Source: JBAPRR01 sp049281195
GTDB lineage: Bacteria > Actinomycetota > Acidimicrobiia > Acidimicrobiales > CAVXTF01
Reading direction: 5' to 3'
Length of the DNA stretch: 37,487 nucleotides
Assembly: GCA_049281195.1 (NCBI GenBank)
Contig: JBAPRR010000438.1
Coordinates: 1-37,487 of the forward strand
Shown here: positions 22,954 to 30,354 of the stretch, piece after piece
Numbering within the stretch: the stretch's first letter is position 1
How the letters are laid out: each line of letters begins with the position of its first letter
Notes under the pieces: model-generated
Seen by the model: the letters and a program-made list of their open reading frames with translations, nothing else
Told to the model about the DNA's origin: nothing
The model's database searches: none
Translations under genes and position numbers: made by a program

Positions 22954-24045
22954 TCATCGGGCTTTAAGGGCGATCGGCTCGATACACCTGACAGGTACCC
23001 AGGCTTCGGTTCCCGATCCGGAACTGCACCAGAGCCAGCCACTCCCGAGATCGGTTTCGACCACTCGGAGCTCAGATCCCGGATCGACATCCAACTCGGT
23101 CGTGTCGTAGGTGAACTGGGACCGCACAGTGGAGACATCAGACCCCGGGGAACCGGTTCGGGTGAGGATCCGCATAGGGACCCACCCCTGACCGCCGTCT
23201 GACTTGGTGACCGTTGCGAAGGCGGGCCATTCGTCGTCTCGCTCCCCGACCGACAAGACGTCTCCCGGAGCGACCCGGATCGGGGACCGCTTGGAACCAC
23301 GGTGCTCGGAGATGACCCGCACCCGCGTCCCGGGACGGATCTGGAGACGGTTCCAGGCCCGGTCGTCGAGCTCTTCGAGGGAGCGCAAGACCACGTCGGC
23401 AACCGCGGCGGGAGCCACTGCTGCGCCGGGAGCCACGACTGCGGCGGAAGGGCCGGCCCGTTCCTCCGGCACGGCCACACAGAGCATGCCCGCGGTTTTC
23501 GCTGCGCGAATCCCGGCGAGCGAGTCCTCGAAGACGACACATGTCGCCGGCTCGGCGCCGAGAAGCCGGGCGGCGGTCAAAAACACAGCCGGGTCGGGCT
23601 TTCCCTGCTTTTCGTTCTCGGCCGAACAAACGGCCATGAACTCGTCCTGCAGGTTGAATCTGAGAAGAGCGGCTTCGATTATCCGCAACGGCGAAGAAGA
23701 CGCCACCGCAAGCTTGAGCGCTCTGTTTTTGCAAGCCTCCACCGCTTCGAGGGCGCCCGGCTTGAGCTCGAGCCAGGTGTCAACCAGGACGGCAAGCTCG
23801 TCAAGTATCTCGGTCACGACCGCGTCGATACCTGGTGAGTCCCAGGGATAGATGGCGTGCCAGTGGAGCACCGCTTCGGTGACATACCGGCCTTTGGTCT
23901 GGCGGCACATCTCCGGTGTGAGCGGGACTCCGTACTGGTTGAGGACAAGGACCTCCGCCTTGTGCCACAGCGGCTCCGAATCGACCAACAGCCCATCCAG
24001 GTCAAAAAGAGCCGCTTCGAGCGGCCCGGAGCTCAGGCCGAACAC
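22954..24045 (-). CDS. HAD-superfamily phosphatase fused to two SH3-like repeats
   Basis: Residues 8-225 are a sugar-phosphatase-type HAD with the nucleophile Asp15 and acid Asp17 (LFDLDGLLVDSEPLW), motif II Ser in VASSSP, Lys149 in GKPDP and the motif III acids in VFEDS. The sequence resembles hexitol/deoxyglucose-phosphate phosphatases such as E. coli YniC. A Pro/Ala/Val-rich linker (200-225) leads to two repeats: about 250-295 and 310-357. Each has the pattern of an SH3-like barrel: an acidic turn, a Trp, then G.GWVP or TEAWVP with a final Ile/Cys strand. SH3-like parts on a cytosolic HAD enzyme are unusual. Start GTG with a weak ribosome site; divergent from the lipoprotein gene and upstream of the MgtE-N/CBS gene. 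Confidence 0.82.
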   Translation of the reverse strand: MFGLSSGPLEAALFDLDGLLVDSEPLWHKAEVLVLNQYGVPLTPEMCRQTKGRYVTEAVLHWHAIYPWDSPGIDAVVTEILDELAVLVDTWLELKPGALEAVEACKNRALKLAVASSSPLRIIEAALLRFNLQDEFMAVCSAENEKQGKPDPAVFLTAARLLGAEPATCVVFEDSLAGIRAAKTAGMLCVAVPEERAGPSAAVVAPGAAVAPAAVADVVLRSLEELDDRAWNRLQIRPGTRVRVISEHRGSKRSPIRVAPGDVLSVGERDDEWPAFATVTKSDGGQGWVPMRILTRTGSPGSDVSTVRSQFTYDTTELDVDPGSELRVVETDLGSGWLWCSSGSGTEAWVPVRCIEPIALKAR

Positions 24046-24159
24046 CGGCTCAGGTCGATCAGGGCCCCACGTTGAACAGAAGTCACTCCGGCACGGTAGC
24101 CACCAGTGGTTATACCAATCGATCCAGCGTGGATCACCAACACCGGCTCGGAGAAGGAC

Positions 24160-24768
24160 ATGCTCAGCTCGTTGATCAAATCGACCGGCCCGAGGGCTCG
24201 GCGCGCCGCCCTTGTGGTCGCATTGGCAGGGGTCGCCCTCCTCGCTGCTTCGTGCTCCTCCGCCGCAGGCAGCACCCCTAATTCAAGCTCCACGACCACG
24301 CAGCCTGCCGGCTCGGGCTCGTCCACTACCGCCGCATCCTCGGGCGGCGGCTCGCCGGCCGCGGCCTCCTCGATGGTCACTGACGCGAGCGTGAGCCAGC
24401 TGGGGAAGGTCCTGACCGGCCCCAATGGTCACACCCTGTACCTGCTCACCACCGAGCACAATGGAACGATCATGTGCACCGGTGGGTGTGCTCAGGAGTG
24501 GCCTCCGTTCACGGTTTCCTCCGGCACAACCGCGTCCGCAGCCTCCGGACTGAGTGGCACAGTGGCGACTGTGATGCGGCCCGATGGAACCACACAGGTG
24601 ACCTACGACGGCCACCCGCTCTACTACTACGCCCAGGACTCAGCGGCAGGACAGACAAATGGCCAAGGAGTCGGAGGAGTTTGGTTCGCCGTGACTCCGT
24701 CGGGCTCCGCCGCTTCGACGTCGTCGAGCGTTGCTGCGACGACGACCAGTTCGAGCTACTCGTATTGA
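24160..24768 (+). CDS. Secreted lipoprotein with COG4315-type repeats
   Basis: A 202-residue exported protein. MLSSLIKSTGPRARRAALVV begins a lipoprotein signal peptide whose lipobox is LAAS-Cys32. A Ser/Thr/Gly-rich linker follows (35-75). The folded part holds two copies of the family repeat: LTGPNGHTLYLLTTEHNGT with CTGGCAQEWPP, and TYDGHPLYYYAQDSAAGQT. The first repeat has a Cys pair. Proteins of this family are predicted cell-surface lipoproteins of unknown function. The C-terminus is again low-complexity Ser/Thr. The ATG is chosen for GGAGAAGG directly upstream; an earlier ATG at 24106 has no such site. The ECF sigma and anti-sigma genes follow about 150 bases on. Confidence 0.86.
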   Translation: MLSSLIKSTGPRARRAALVVALAGVALLAASCSSAAGSTPNSSSTTTQPAGSGSSTTAASSGGGSPAAASSMVTDASVSQLGKVLTGPNGHTLYLLTTEHNGTIMCTGGCAQEWPPFTVSSGTTASAASGLSGTVATVMRPDGTTQVTYDGHPLYYYAQDSAAGQTNGQGVGGVWFAVTPSGSAASTSSSVAATTTSSSYSY

Positions 24769-24917
24769 GCCGGTTCGGGAACCCGAGCGTCGCTCGCCGG
24801 ACTGGACGAGACGGACGAAGCATGGCTGACCCTGTCCGCGGAACCGACAAACTCGGTGAAACCGGGGTTTCGATCCGATCGATCGGTTCGACAAGAGGAT
24901 CGGGCTCAACCGGACTC

Positions 24918-25436
24918 ATGGAGTCGCCGGCAATCGAAGCTGCGGACGAAGCAGGGCTACATGCAGTATTCGTCTCGCACGGAGGCGAGCTGTTCGGATT
25001 CGCCAGGAGATCCTTGGGGGATTCGGGACTGGCAGAAGAAGCGGTCCAGGAGACCTTCATGCGGGCGTGGCGTTCGCGCCACCGGTTCAATCCTGAACTC
25101 GGAACCTTGCGGGGCTGGCTGTTCGCCATCGAGAGAAGAGTCCTGATCGATCTGGCGCACAAGCGGACAGCCACAGAAGCCGACGAGCTCGTCAACGATC
25201 CGGTATTCCTGGAGAACCAGGTTGAACAGTCGATGCTCGGATGGCAGGTCGAAGAGGCCTTACGGCGTCTACGGCCTGAACACAAATCGGTGATTCAGGA
25301 CTTCTACTTCGCGAACCTGCCGGGAAAGGAAGTTGCTGCGCGCCACGGGGTGCCGGAAGGAACCGTCCGCAGCAGGCTCTTCTACGCGTTGCGTTCTCTT
25401 CGACTCATTCTCGAGGAGATGGGGTGGGAGCAATGA
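24918..25436 (+). CDS. ECF-type RNA polymerase sigma factor
   Basis: A 172-residue sigma-70-family factor. Region 2 (about 15-80) has the ECF pattern LFGFARRSLGDSGLAEEAVQ then ETFMRAWRSRHRF and GWLFAIERRVLIDLAHKR. Region 4 (about 105-165) has LRPEHKSVIQDFYFANLPGK and the recognition helix VPEGTVRSRLFYALRSLR. The longer frame back to 24474 overlaps the lipoprotein gene in another frame and is not real. Of the two plausible ATGs, 24918 gives the normal length; 24822 would add 32 unlike residues, and neither has a strong ribosome site. The anti-sigma gene overlaps its stop by ATGA, so the pair is translated together. Confidence 0.88.
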   Translation: MESPAIEAADEAGLHAVFVSHGGELFGFARRSLGDSGLAEEAVQETFMRAWRSRHRFNPELGTLRGWLFAIERRVLIDLAHKRTATEADELVNDPVFLENQVEQSMLGWQVEEALRRLRPEHKSVIQDFYFANLPGKEVAARHGVPEGTVRSRLFYALRSLRLILEEMGWEQ

Positions 25437-26188
25437 GCATGGGATCAAGTGGTGGAGCGATGGGTAGCGGACCAACGGGTAGCGGACCAACGGGTAGCGG
25501 ACCAACGGGTAGCGGAGCGATGAGCGGTAGTTGTGATCAGGCCAGAGGGCAGTTGGCTCTGGCTTCGATCGGACGGCTTCCTGACAACGAACGACTTGCG
25601 CTTCAGTCCCATCTAGACGGGTGCTCCGACTGCCGCGCCGAGATGGCCGACCTGTCGCGGATCGGAAGAGCACTGTCGGCTGCTCAGCCGGAACATGTGA
25701 ACGATGCGGAGAAGATTCCCGACTCGCTTCGGACCGCCGTGCTCGGAGGCCTTCATACGGAGGTGGTCCGTCACCGCCGTTCGGTGAGGCTCAGGATCGC
25801 GACCATTGCGGCCGTTTTCGTCCTTGTCGTGGGCGGAGGAGTCGCCGCCGCGGTGACATTGGGCGGTGGGTCACACCCGACGTCGAACACGCCCGTGCTG
25901 GCGCTCTCCGGTCCCGGAGGTGCACGCGGGACCGTCGATCTGATCGCGGAGTCATGGGGAACCTCTGTCGACCTTCACGCAGTGGGCGGGGTCGGCGGAC
26001 AGATCCTCACCGTGTCCATGCGTACCGACGACGGGTCCTGGTGGGTTTCCGGTCAATACGTGTCGGTGGGCAGCAATACGGTCGACGTCCAGATGAGCTG
26101 TCCGGTTCCGGTCGCGCAGATCGACGCCGTCCGGATCACGAGCCCCTCTGGTCAGGACATCATGTCGACCTCCACCTACAACACGTAG
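25433..26188 (+). CDS. Zinc-type anti-sigma factor, single membrane helix
   Basis: The partner of the preceding sigma factor. The ZAS signature H-x3-C-x2-C is seen as His60, Cys64 and Cys67 (HLDGCSDC); this cytosolic part binds the sigma factor and, in redox-type members, releases it on disulfide formation. One membrane helix lies at about 122-143 (IATIAAVFVLVVGGGVAAAV), followed by a roughly 100-residue exported domain with a single Cys. The N-terminal 32 residues are Gly/Ser-rich and include three exact Gly-Ser-Gly-Pro-Thr repeats. The start is the ATG in the ATGA overlap; an ATG two codons later is also possible. The sensed signal is unknown. Confidence 0.85.
   Translation: MSMGSSGGAMGSGPTGSGPTGSGPTGSGAMSGSCDQARGQLALASIGRLPDNERLALQSHLDGCSDCRAEMADLSRIGRALSAAQPEHVNDAEKIPDSLRTAVLGGLHTEVVRHRRSVRLRIATIAAVFVLVVGGGVAAAVTLGGGSHPTSNTPVLALSGPGGARGTVDLIAESWGTSVDLHAVGGVGGQILTVSMRTDDGSWWVSGQYVSVGSNTVDVQMSCPVPVAQIDAVRITSPSGQDIMSTSTYNT
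25463..25515. repeat. 15-bp in-frame tandem repeat in the anti-sigma N-terminus
   Basis: GGTAGCGGACCAACG occurs three times without change (25463-25507), followed by a partial copy (GGTAGCGG) to 25515. It encodes Gly-Ser-Gly-Pro-Thr. As the unit is a multiple of three, slippage would lengthen or shorten the N-terminal tail without a frameshift. Confidence 0.92.
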
Positions 26189-26291
26189 GAGCTGCCCCTC
26201 AACACTCTGGGACTGCACCGTGCAGCGTCCCGGAGTCCGGTTTGGATCGCCTGGGCGATAGCGCGACACTCCGTTGGTGGGTGATCAGCCA

Positions 26292-27998
26292 ATGGACGCG
26301 CAAATCCCGACAACCGTCTCAGAGATGCTCCAAGCGCGAGCCTCCGACGATCATCCCGGGCTTCTGTCTGCCGACCGGAGTTGGTCGTGGCGCGAATTCG
26401 TTGCCGAAAGCCGCGCTCGCGCCTTGATCGCATTCGGGTTTCAGAACCAGCTTCCCGAAGGTGGGCGCCTACACATCGGGGTGCTCCTCGACAACACGCC
26501 TGAGTACATGTTCTGGCTGGGCGCAGCGGCCGTTGCCGGGTCCGTCGTCGTCGGAATCAACCCGACCAGACGCGGAGACGAGCTGGCTCGGGACATCCGG
26601 TTCACCGAATGCGGGTTGATCGTCACCGACGCCATCGGGGCCGACCTGTTGGACGGGTTGGACACCGGAGTACCCGCCTCCCATGTACTTCGGACCGACT
26701 TCTTACTTCCGATCGACCCTCCGTCCTCCGACTCGGAATCCGCACCTGAGTCTGATGCTCCGACGAGGTCGATCTCTTCTCGGGTGGCTCCGGATGATCT
26801 CTACCTTTTGATCTTCACGTCCGGCACCACCGGATCTCCGAAGGCAGTGCGCTGCACACAGGGGCGATTGGCGGCGATCGGCAACCGGGCGTCCGAGATC
26901 TACGGGTTCGTCCGCGAGGACGTGTGTTACTGCCCCATGCCGCTGTTCCACGGAAACGCGATCATGGCGCTTTGGGCGCCGGCCATGTTCGTCGGGGCAC
27001 CGCTCGCCGTAAACGGGCGGTTCAGTGCATCGCGTTTCGTCGACGATGTGCGCCGCTTCGGTGCCACGCGCTTCACCTACGTAGGAAAGGCGCTCGCGTA
27101 TGTGCTGGCTACACCAGAAAAGCCCGACGACGCCGACACGCCTCTGCGAGTTGGTTTCGGCACAGAAGCTTCCGCGCGCGACCGCTCCGAGTTCGAACGG
27201 CGTTTCGGATGCAGCCTCGTCGAGGGATACGGATCGAGTGAAGGCGGCGTCGCGATCACGCGCACCGCGGGCACCCCGCCCGATGCTCTCGGCATTCCGC
27301 CCGAAGGTGTGGCCGTTTTGAACCCCGATACTGGTCTCGAGTGCGAACGTGCGGTCTTAGACGCCTCCGGACGCTTGCTGAATCCTGATCAGGCAATAGG
27401 CGAGCTTGCCAGCCGGACGGGTGTTCATTCCTTCGAGGGTTATTTCAAGAATCCCGAAGCCGATTCGAAACGCGTGGCCGATGATTGGTACTGGACGGGC
27501 GACCTCGCCTTCCGCGACGAGGCCGGCTTTGTCTACTTCGCCGGACGCAACGACGACTGGCTCCGCGTCGACTCGGAGAACTTCGCCGCCGCGCCGGTCG
27601 AACGCATCTTGGAGCGCCATCCTGACGTGATCGCAGCCGCCGTCTACCCGGTACCCGACGCACAGAGCGCGGATCAGGTGATGGCCGCTGTGGAGTTGAG
27701 GGATGGGGCGAGCGTGGACCACTTCTCGGCGGGGCTCGGAGAATTTCTTGCCTCTCAACCGGATCTCGGGACCAAATGGGCTCCCCGCTACGTACGGGTC
27801 GTGAGGGCTCTGCCGCTGACGGCCACGGGAAAGATCACAAAGACGCACTTGAAGCGCGAACGGTGGTCCTGCCCGGATCCTGTCTTCTGGCGACCCGGGC
27901 GCGGCTCTGATGCCGAGTACAGCGGATTCGATTCGGGTGATGAGGATTCCCTGCACCAGGAGTTCGAGGCTCACGGGCGAGCCTCTCTGCTCATTTAG
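26292..27998 (+). CDS. AMP-forming acyl-CoA synthetase
   Basis: The 568-residue enzyme activates a carboxylic acid as an acyl-adenylate and passes it to CoA. Adenylate-family motifs are complete: the P-loop LIFTSGTTGSPKAVR (A3), LVEGYGSSEGG (A5), WYWTGDLAFRDEAGFVYFAGR (A7/A8 hinge) and the C-terminal Lys in LPLTATGKITKTHLKRERW (A10). It resembles mycobacterial fatty-acyl synthetases of the FadD17 type, but substrate length is not readable. The ATG at 26292 is preferred over the in-frame TTG at 26274, as GGTGGGTGATC lies just upstream of the ATG. It stands alone, downstream of the anti-sigma gene, and ends before an intrinsic terminator. Confidence 0.92.
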   Translation: MDAQIPTTVSEMLQARASDDHPGLLSADRSWSWREFVAESRARALIAFGFQNQLPEGGRLHIGVLLDNTPEYMFWLGAAAVAGSVVVGINPTRRGDELARDIRFTECGLIVTDAIGADLLDGLDTGVPASHVLRTDFLLPIDPPSSDSESAPESDAPTRSISSRVAPDDLYLLIFTSGTTGSPKAVRCTQGRLAAIGNRASEIYGFVREDVCYCPMPLFHGNAIMALWAPAMFVGAPLAVNGRFSASRFVDDVRRFGATRFTYVGKALAYVLATPEKPDDADTPLRVGFGTEASARDRSEFERRFGCSLVEGYGSSEGGVAITRTAGTPPDALGIPPEGVAVLNPDTGLECERAVLDASGRLLNPDQAIGELASRTGVHSFEGYFKNPEADSKRVADDWYWTGDLAFRDEAGFVYFAGRNDDWLRVDSENFAAAPVERILERHPDVIAAAVYPVPDAQSADQVMAAVELRDGASVDHFSAGLGEFLASQPDLGTKWAPRYVRVVRALPLTATGKITKTHLKRERWSCPDPVFWRPGRGSDAEYSGFDSGDEDSLHQEFEAHGRASLLI

Positions 27999-28216
27999 GC
28001 GTCCGGTGCTCAACTAGTGGTCCGGTGCTCACTCAGGCCGACCCTTAGGGGGAACGCCTGGAGGAAACCCAGGTCGGAGCCGTCTTCTTCGGTCCCGGGA
28101 CTAGATTCGTAAGCAAGAAGCCCGTGACGGGCTGTTTTTTGGTGCTTCCTGACGGGCCACCTGGTTAGGTTCCGGGTTCCGTCCGGACGGTATGTGCAAG
28201 GTGCGAAGGGACCGAA
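27999..28216 (+). other. Intergenic stretch with short direct repeat and terminator
   Basis: No gene is seen. A near-direct repeat GTCCGGTGCTCA occurs twice just after the synthetase stop (about 28001-28033). A 10-bp palindrome GTCCCGGGAC lies near 28093, followed by the intrinsic terminator at 28119-28140. The area does not fit the SRP, RNase P or tmRNA sequence motifs. Confidence 0.5.
28119..28140 (+). terminator. Rho-independent terminator
   Basis: Stem AGCCCG paired with CGGGCT, loop TGA, then G and six T residues. It is the clearest intrinsic terminator in the window and ends the acyl-CoA synthetase transcript about 120 bases past its stop. Confidence 0.85.
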
Positions 28217-28720
28217 GTGAGCAACGAGATCGAAGACGGACAGAGGGGGGATATGTCGCCGGTTCCGGCAGCCCCTGCTGTGCCGGCGTTTCCCGCGGAG
28301 GCGGGTTCGGAACTGCCATATCCGTCGGCTTCTTCTGACGTAGTCGACCTCGATCAGCTTTCTGCCGTGATTCGGGCCGACGCCACCGACACCGACTCCT
28401 TCTTCCGGGTTCTAGCCACCAAGCTCGCCGATGCCCTCGGGGAGCGGGTTCAGATTCGCCGCGAGGGAGGAATGTTCAAGCGCGACAAGGCGGCGGTCGG
28501 CATCTCGGTGGACCTGGCCAACGGAGCGGGTGTCGTGCTCGAAGCGAACCGCAAGGGCAACGGCATCGAGTGCACCGTCAGCCGGCCGGTCCGTGGCATC
28601 GTGATCTCTTCGAAGCCCGTTTCTCTCGCCGAATGGCTGGACAGCCTGGCCCAAGCACTGGCCAAGGAAGCGCAACAGAGTGAACAGACCTGGGCGGCGC
28701 TGCACGGGCTGCTCGCATGA
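28217..28720 (+). CDS. Unknown protein upstream of pspA
   Basis: I do not recognise this 167-residue protein. The first 40 residues are Pro/Ala-rich and probably disordered. The rest is one small alpha/beta domain: LDQLSAVIRADATDTDSFFR, a strand-rich middle with QIRREGGMFKRDKAAVGISV and GIVISSKPVSL, and a final helix from about residue 140 (WLDSLAQALAKEAQQSEQTW). No membrane segment or cysteines. The GTG start follows GCGAAGGGACCGAA. It lies 94 bases before the PspA gene, and its stop overlaps a 33-codon frame that reaches exactly to the pspA start, so a part in the same envelope-stress system is plausible. Confidence 0.75.
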   Translation: MSNEIEDGQRGDMSPVPAAPAVPAFPAEAGSELPYPSASSDVVDLDQLSAVIRADATDTDSFFRVLATKLADALGERVQIRREGGMFKRDKAAVGISVDLANGAGVVLEANRKGNGIECTVSRPVRGIVISSKPVSLAEWLDSLAQALAKEAQQSEQTWAALHGLLA

Positions 28721-28818
28721 ACGGGTGTGCCGTGTCTCGCTTCATCTCCTCAATGTTTCGTAGCTCCGTAACGACAAGACTCTCTATAACCAGAACACCG
28801 AGAAAGGTGGCGCGATGA
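28717..28818 (+). CDS. Possible 33-codon ORF bridging the unknown gene and pspA
   Basis: The frame starts at the ATG of an ATGA that overlaps the upstream stop, and its own TGA overlaps the pspA ATG. The product would be 33 residues, basic and Ser/Thr/Arg-rich (begins MNGCAVSRFISSMFR). It could be a coupling or leader peptide, or chance. A TATAAC sequence at 28785-28790 within it may instead be the -10 of a pspA promoter; no matching -35 is clear. Confidence 0.2.
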   Translation: MNGCAVSRFISSMFRSSVTTRLSITRTPRKVAR

Positions 28819-29630
28819 GCGTTCTAAAACGTGTCTCCGGGATTGTGCAGGCGAAGGCCAACAAGGCTCTCGACAAGGCCGAAAATCCGGCCGACATGCT
28901 CGACCTCACCTACGAGAAGCAACTGGAGAACCTGCAGAAGGTCCGGCGCGCACTTGCCGACGTGGCCACGGCGCGCAAGCGCCTCGAGCTCCAGGCCAAC
29001 GACCTGAAGGCTCAGGCCGACAAGCTCCAGAGCCAGGCGAAGCAGGCGCTAGCGCAGGGCCAGGAAGACCTTGCCCGGGAGGCACTCACCCGTCGCGCAA
29101 CCATCGGGGACCAACTCGAGGGCCTCGGAACCCAGCACCAGCAGGTCGAAGCGCAGGAGAAGTCCCTCACCCAGACCCAGCAACGCCTGTCAGCCCAGAT
29201 CGAGGCCTTCCGCACCAAGAAGGAAACTTTGAAGGCCACCTACCAGGCCTCGAAGGCCGAAGCCGGCATCGGAGAGGCGGTTTCAGGCATCTCGGAGTCG
29301 ATGACCGACGCAGGCATGACCATGCAGAGAGCTCAGGACAAGATCGCCACGATGCAGGCCCGGGCCGGCGCCGTAGACGAGCTCCTCGCATCGGGTGCAC
29401 TTCCCGACATGACCGGCACCCAGGCCGATGACATCCAGCAGCAGCTCAATGCCGCATCGGCGAACTCCGAGGTCGACGCCCAACTGGCGGCGATGAAGGC
29501 CGAGCTCGGTTCGGGGGGATCCGGCGCTGCTGAGGCGTTGCCCGCCAGTTCGGCGACGAATGGCGGGGCTGCCGGCGCAGGCGCCGGCGACGGGGTTGCA
29601 GAAGGATCGGCGTCTGGAGGCTCGCAATGA
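28815..29630 (+). CDS. pspA: PspA/IM30 family envelope-stress protein
   Basis: PspA binds stressed inner membrane and forms large oligomers that limit proton leakage. The 271 residues are mostly coiled coil from about 30 to 190, with the family's opening MSVLKRVSGIVQAKANKALD and ENPADMLDLTYEKQLENLQK. The last 45 residues are a Gly/Ala/Ser-rich tail, found in actinobacterial members and absent in E. coli PspA. AAAGGTGG precedes the ATG. The stop overlaps the pspAA start by ATGA, so the two are translated together; no PspB/PspC or PspF partners are seen, as expected for this lineage. Confidence 0.92.
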   Translation: MSVLKRVSGIVQAKANKALDKAENPADMLDLTYEKQLENLQKVRRALADVATARKRLELQANDLKAQADKLQSQAKQALAQGQEDLAREALTRRATIGDQLEGLGTQHQQVEAQEKSLTQTQQRLSAQIEAFRTKKETLKATYQASKAEAGIGEAVSGISESMTDAGMTMQRAQDKIATMQARAGAVDELLASGALPDMTGTQADDIQQQLNAASANSEVDAQLAAMKAELGSGGSGAAEALPASSATNGGAAGAGAGDGVAEGSASGGSQ

Positions 29631-29893
29631 TCGTGCGCATACTCGGTGACCGCCTCTACGAGGTACCGGAGAGCGATCTACCGGAAATCGAAAAGCTTGA
29701 TTCGGCGCTGGACGACGCGTTGAACTCCGGTGACGAGGAAGCCTTCGCCGAAGCGCTCGCCGAGATCATCGCGGGAGTTCGTGACGCTTGTGCCCCTCTT
29801 GCTGACGATGACGAGCGCAAGTCGGACCTTGTCGTGCCCCACGAGGGATCGACGCTGCAAGAGGTTCGTGACATGCTCGACGCCGGGGTCTAG
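29627..29893 (+). CDS. pspAA: PspA-associated protein PspAA
   Basis: An 88-residue acidic protein that fits the small family found next to pspA in actinobacteria and archaea. The typical start MIVRILGDRLYEVPESDL, a helix with LDSALDDALNSGDEEAFAEALA and the C-terminal SDLVVPHEGSTLQEVRDML are all present. Its molecular role is not established; it is taken to work with PspA. The ATGA overlap with pspA fixes the start. There is no membrane segment. Confidence 0.85.
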   Translation: MIVRILGDRLYEVPESDLPEIEKLDSALDDALNSGDEEAFAEALAEIIAGVRDACAPLADDDERKSDLVVPHEGSTLQEVRDMLDAGV

Positions 29894-29957
29894 GAGGCCC
29901 AGGGCCTAAAAGCGTCGAGAGCTCTCGACCGGGCAGGGATCAGGAGGAACGGAATCA

Positions 29958-30350
29958 GTGGGATCAGCGGAGGCATCCGTATCGATCGAACGGCCGGCAG
30001 ATGCTGTCTGGGCTGTGGCAGGAGACTTCGGAGGGCTGGCCGGCTGGATGCCCGGCGTGGAGTCCTGCCGGCTCGAGGGTGAGAATCGCATCCTCGAGGT
30101 GATGGGAATGGAGATCACCGAAAAGCAGATCAGCCGCGACGACGCAACGCGCGTCCTCGAGTACTCGATCATCGACAGCCCGCTCAACGCCGAATCGCAC
30201 TTCGGCAAGGTCACCGTTCACGAGGACGGCGACGCGAGCCGGGTGACCTGGTTCGTCGAAGTCGTTCCCGATGGGCTGCTGGACGTTCTCGCGGGCACCT
30301 ACCAGCAAGCCCTCGACCAGCTGAAGTCGCATCTCGAAGGCGACTCTTGA
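29958..30350 (+). CDS. SRPBCC (polyketide cyclase/START-like) family protein
   Basis: A 130-residue helix-grip protein: ASVSIERPADAVWAVAGDFG with the usual W/F at the end of the first strand and helix, GLAGWMPGVESCRLEG, and a long C-terminal helix AGTYQQALDQLKSHLEG. Members bind hydrophobic ligands or catalyse cyclase-type reactions; the ligand is not evident. The GTG start follows AGGAGG. The flavoenzyme gene starts four bases after its stop, so both come from one transcript and may share a small-molecule substrate. Confidence 0.82.
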   Translation: MGSAEASVSIERPADAVWAVAGDFGGLAGWMPGVESCRLEGENRILEVMGMEITEKQISRDDATRVLEYSIIDSPLNAESHFGKVTVHEDGDASRVTWFVEVVPDGLLDVLAGTYQQALDQLKSHLEGDS

Positions 30351-30354
30351 CCCC

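Noticed and set aside
25269..25673. Minus-strand frame with a striking VRYPL repeat
   Set aside because: It is only the reverse reading of the 15-bp repeat that encodes GSGPT in the anti-sigma gene.
27999..28216. Small stable RNA gene such as SRP RNA, RNase P RNA or tmRNA
   Set aside because: Only hairpins and a terminator are seen; none of the conserved core sequences of those RNAs is present.
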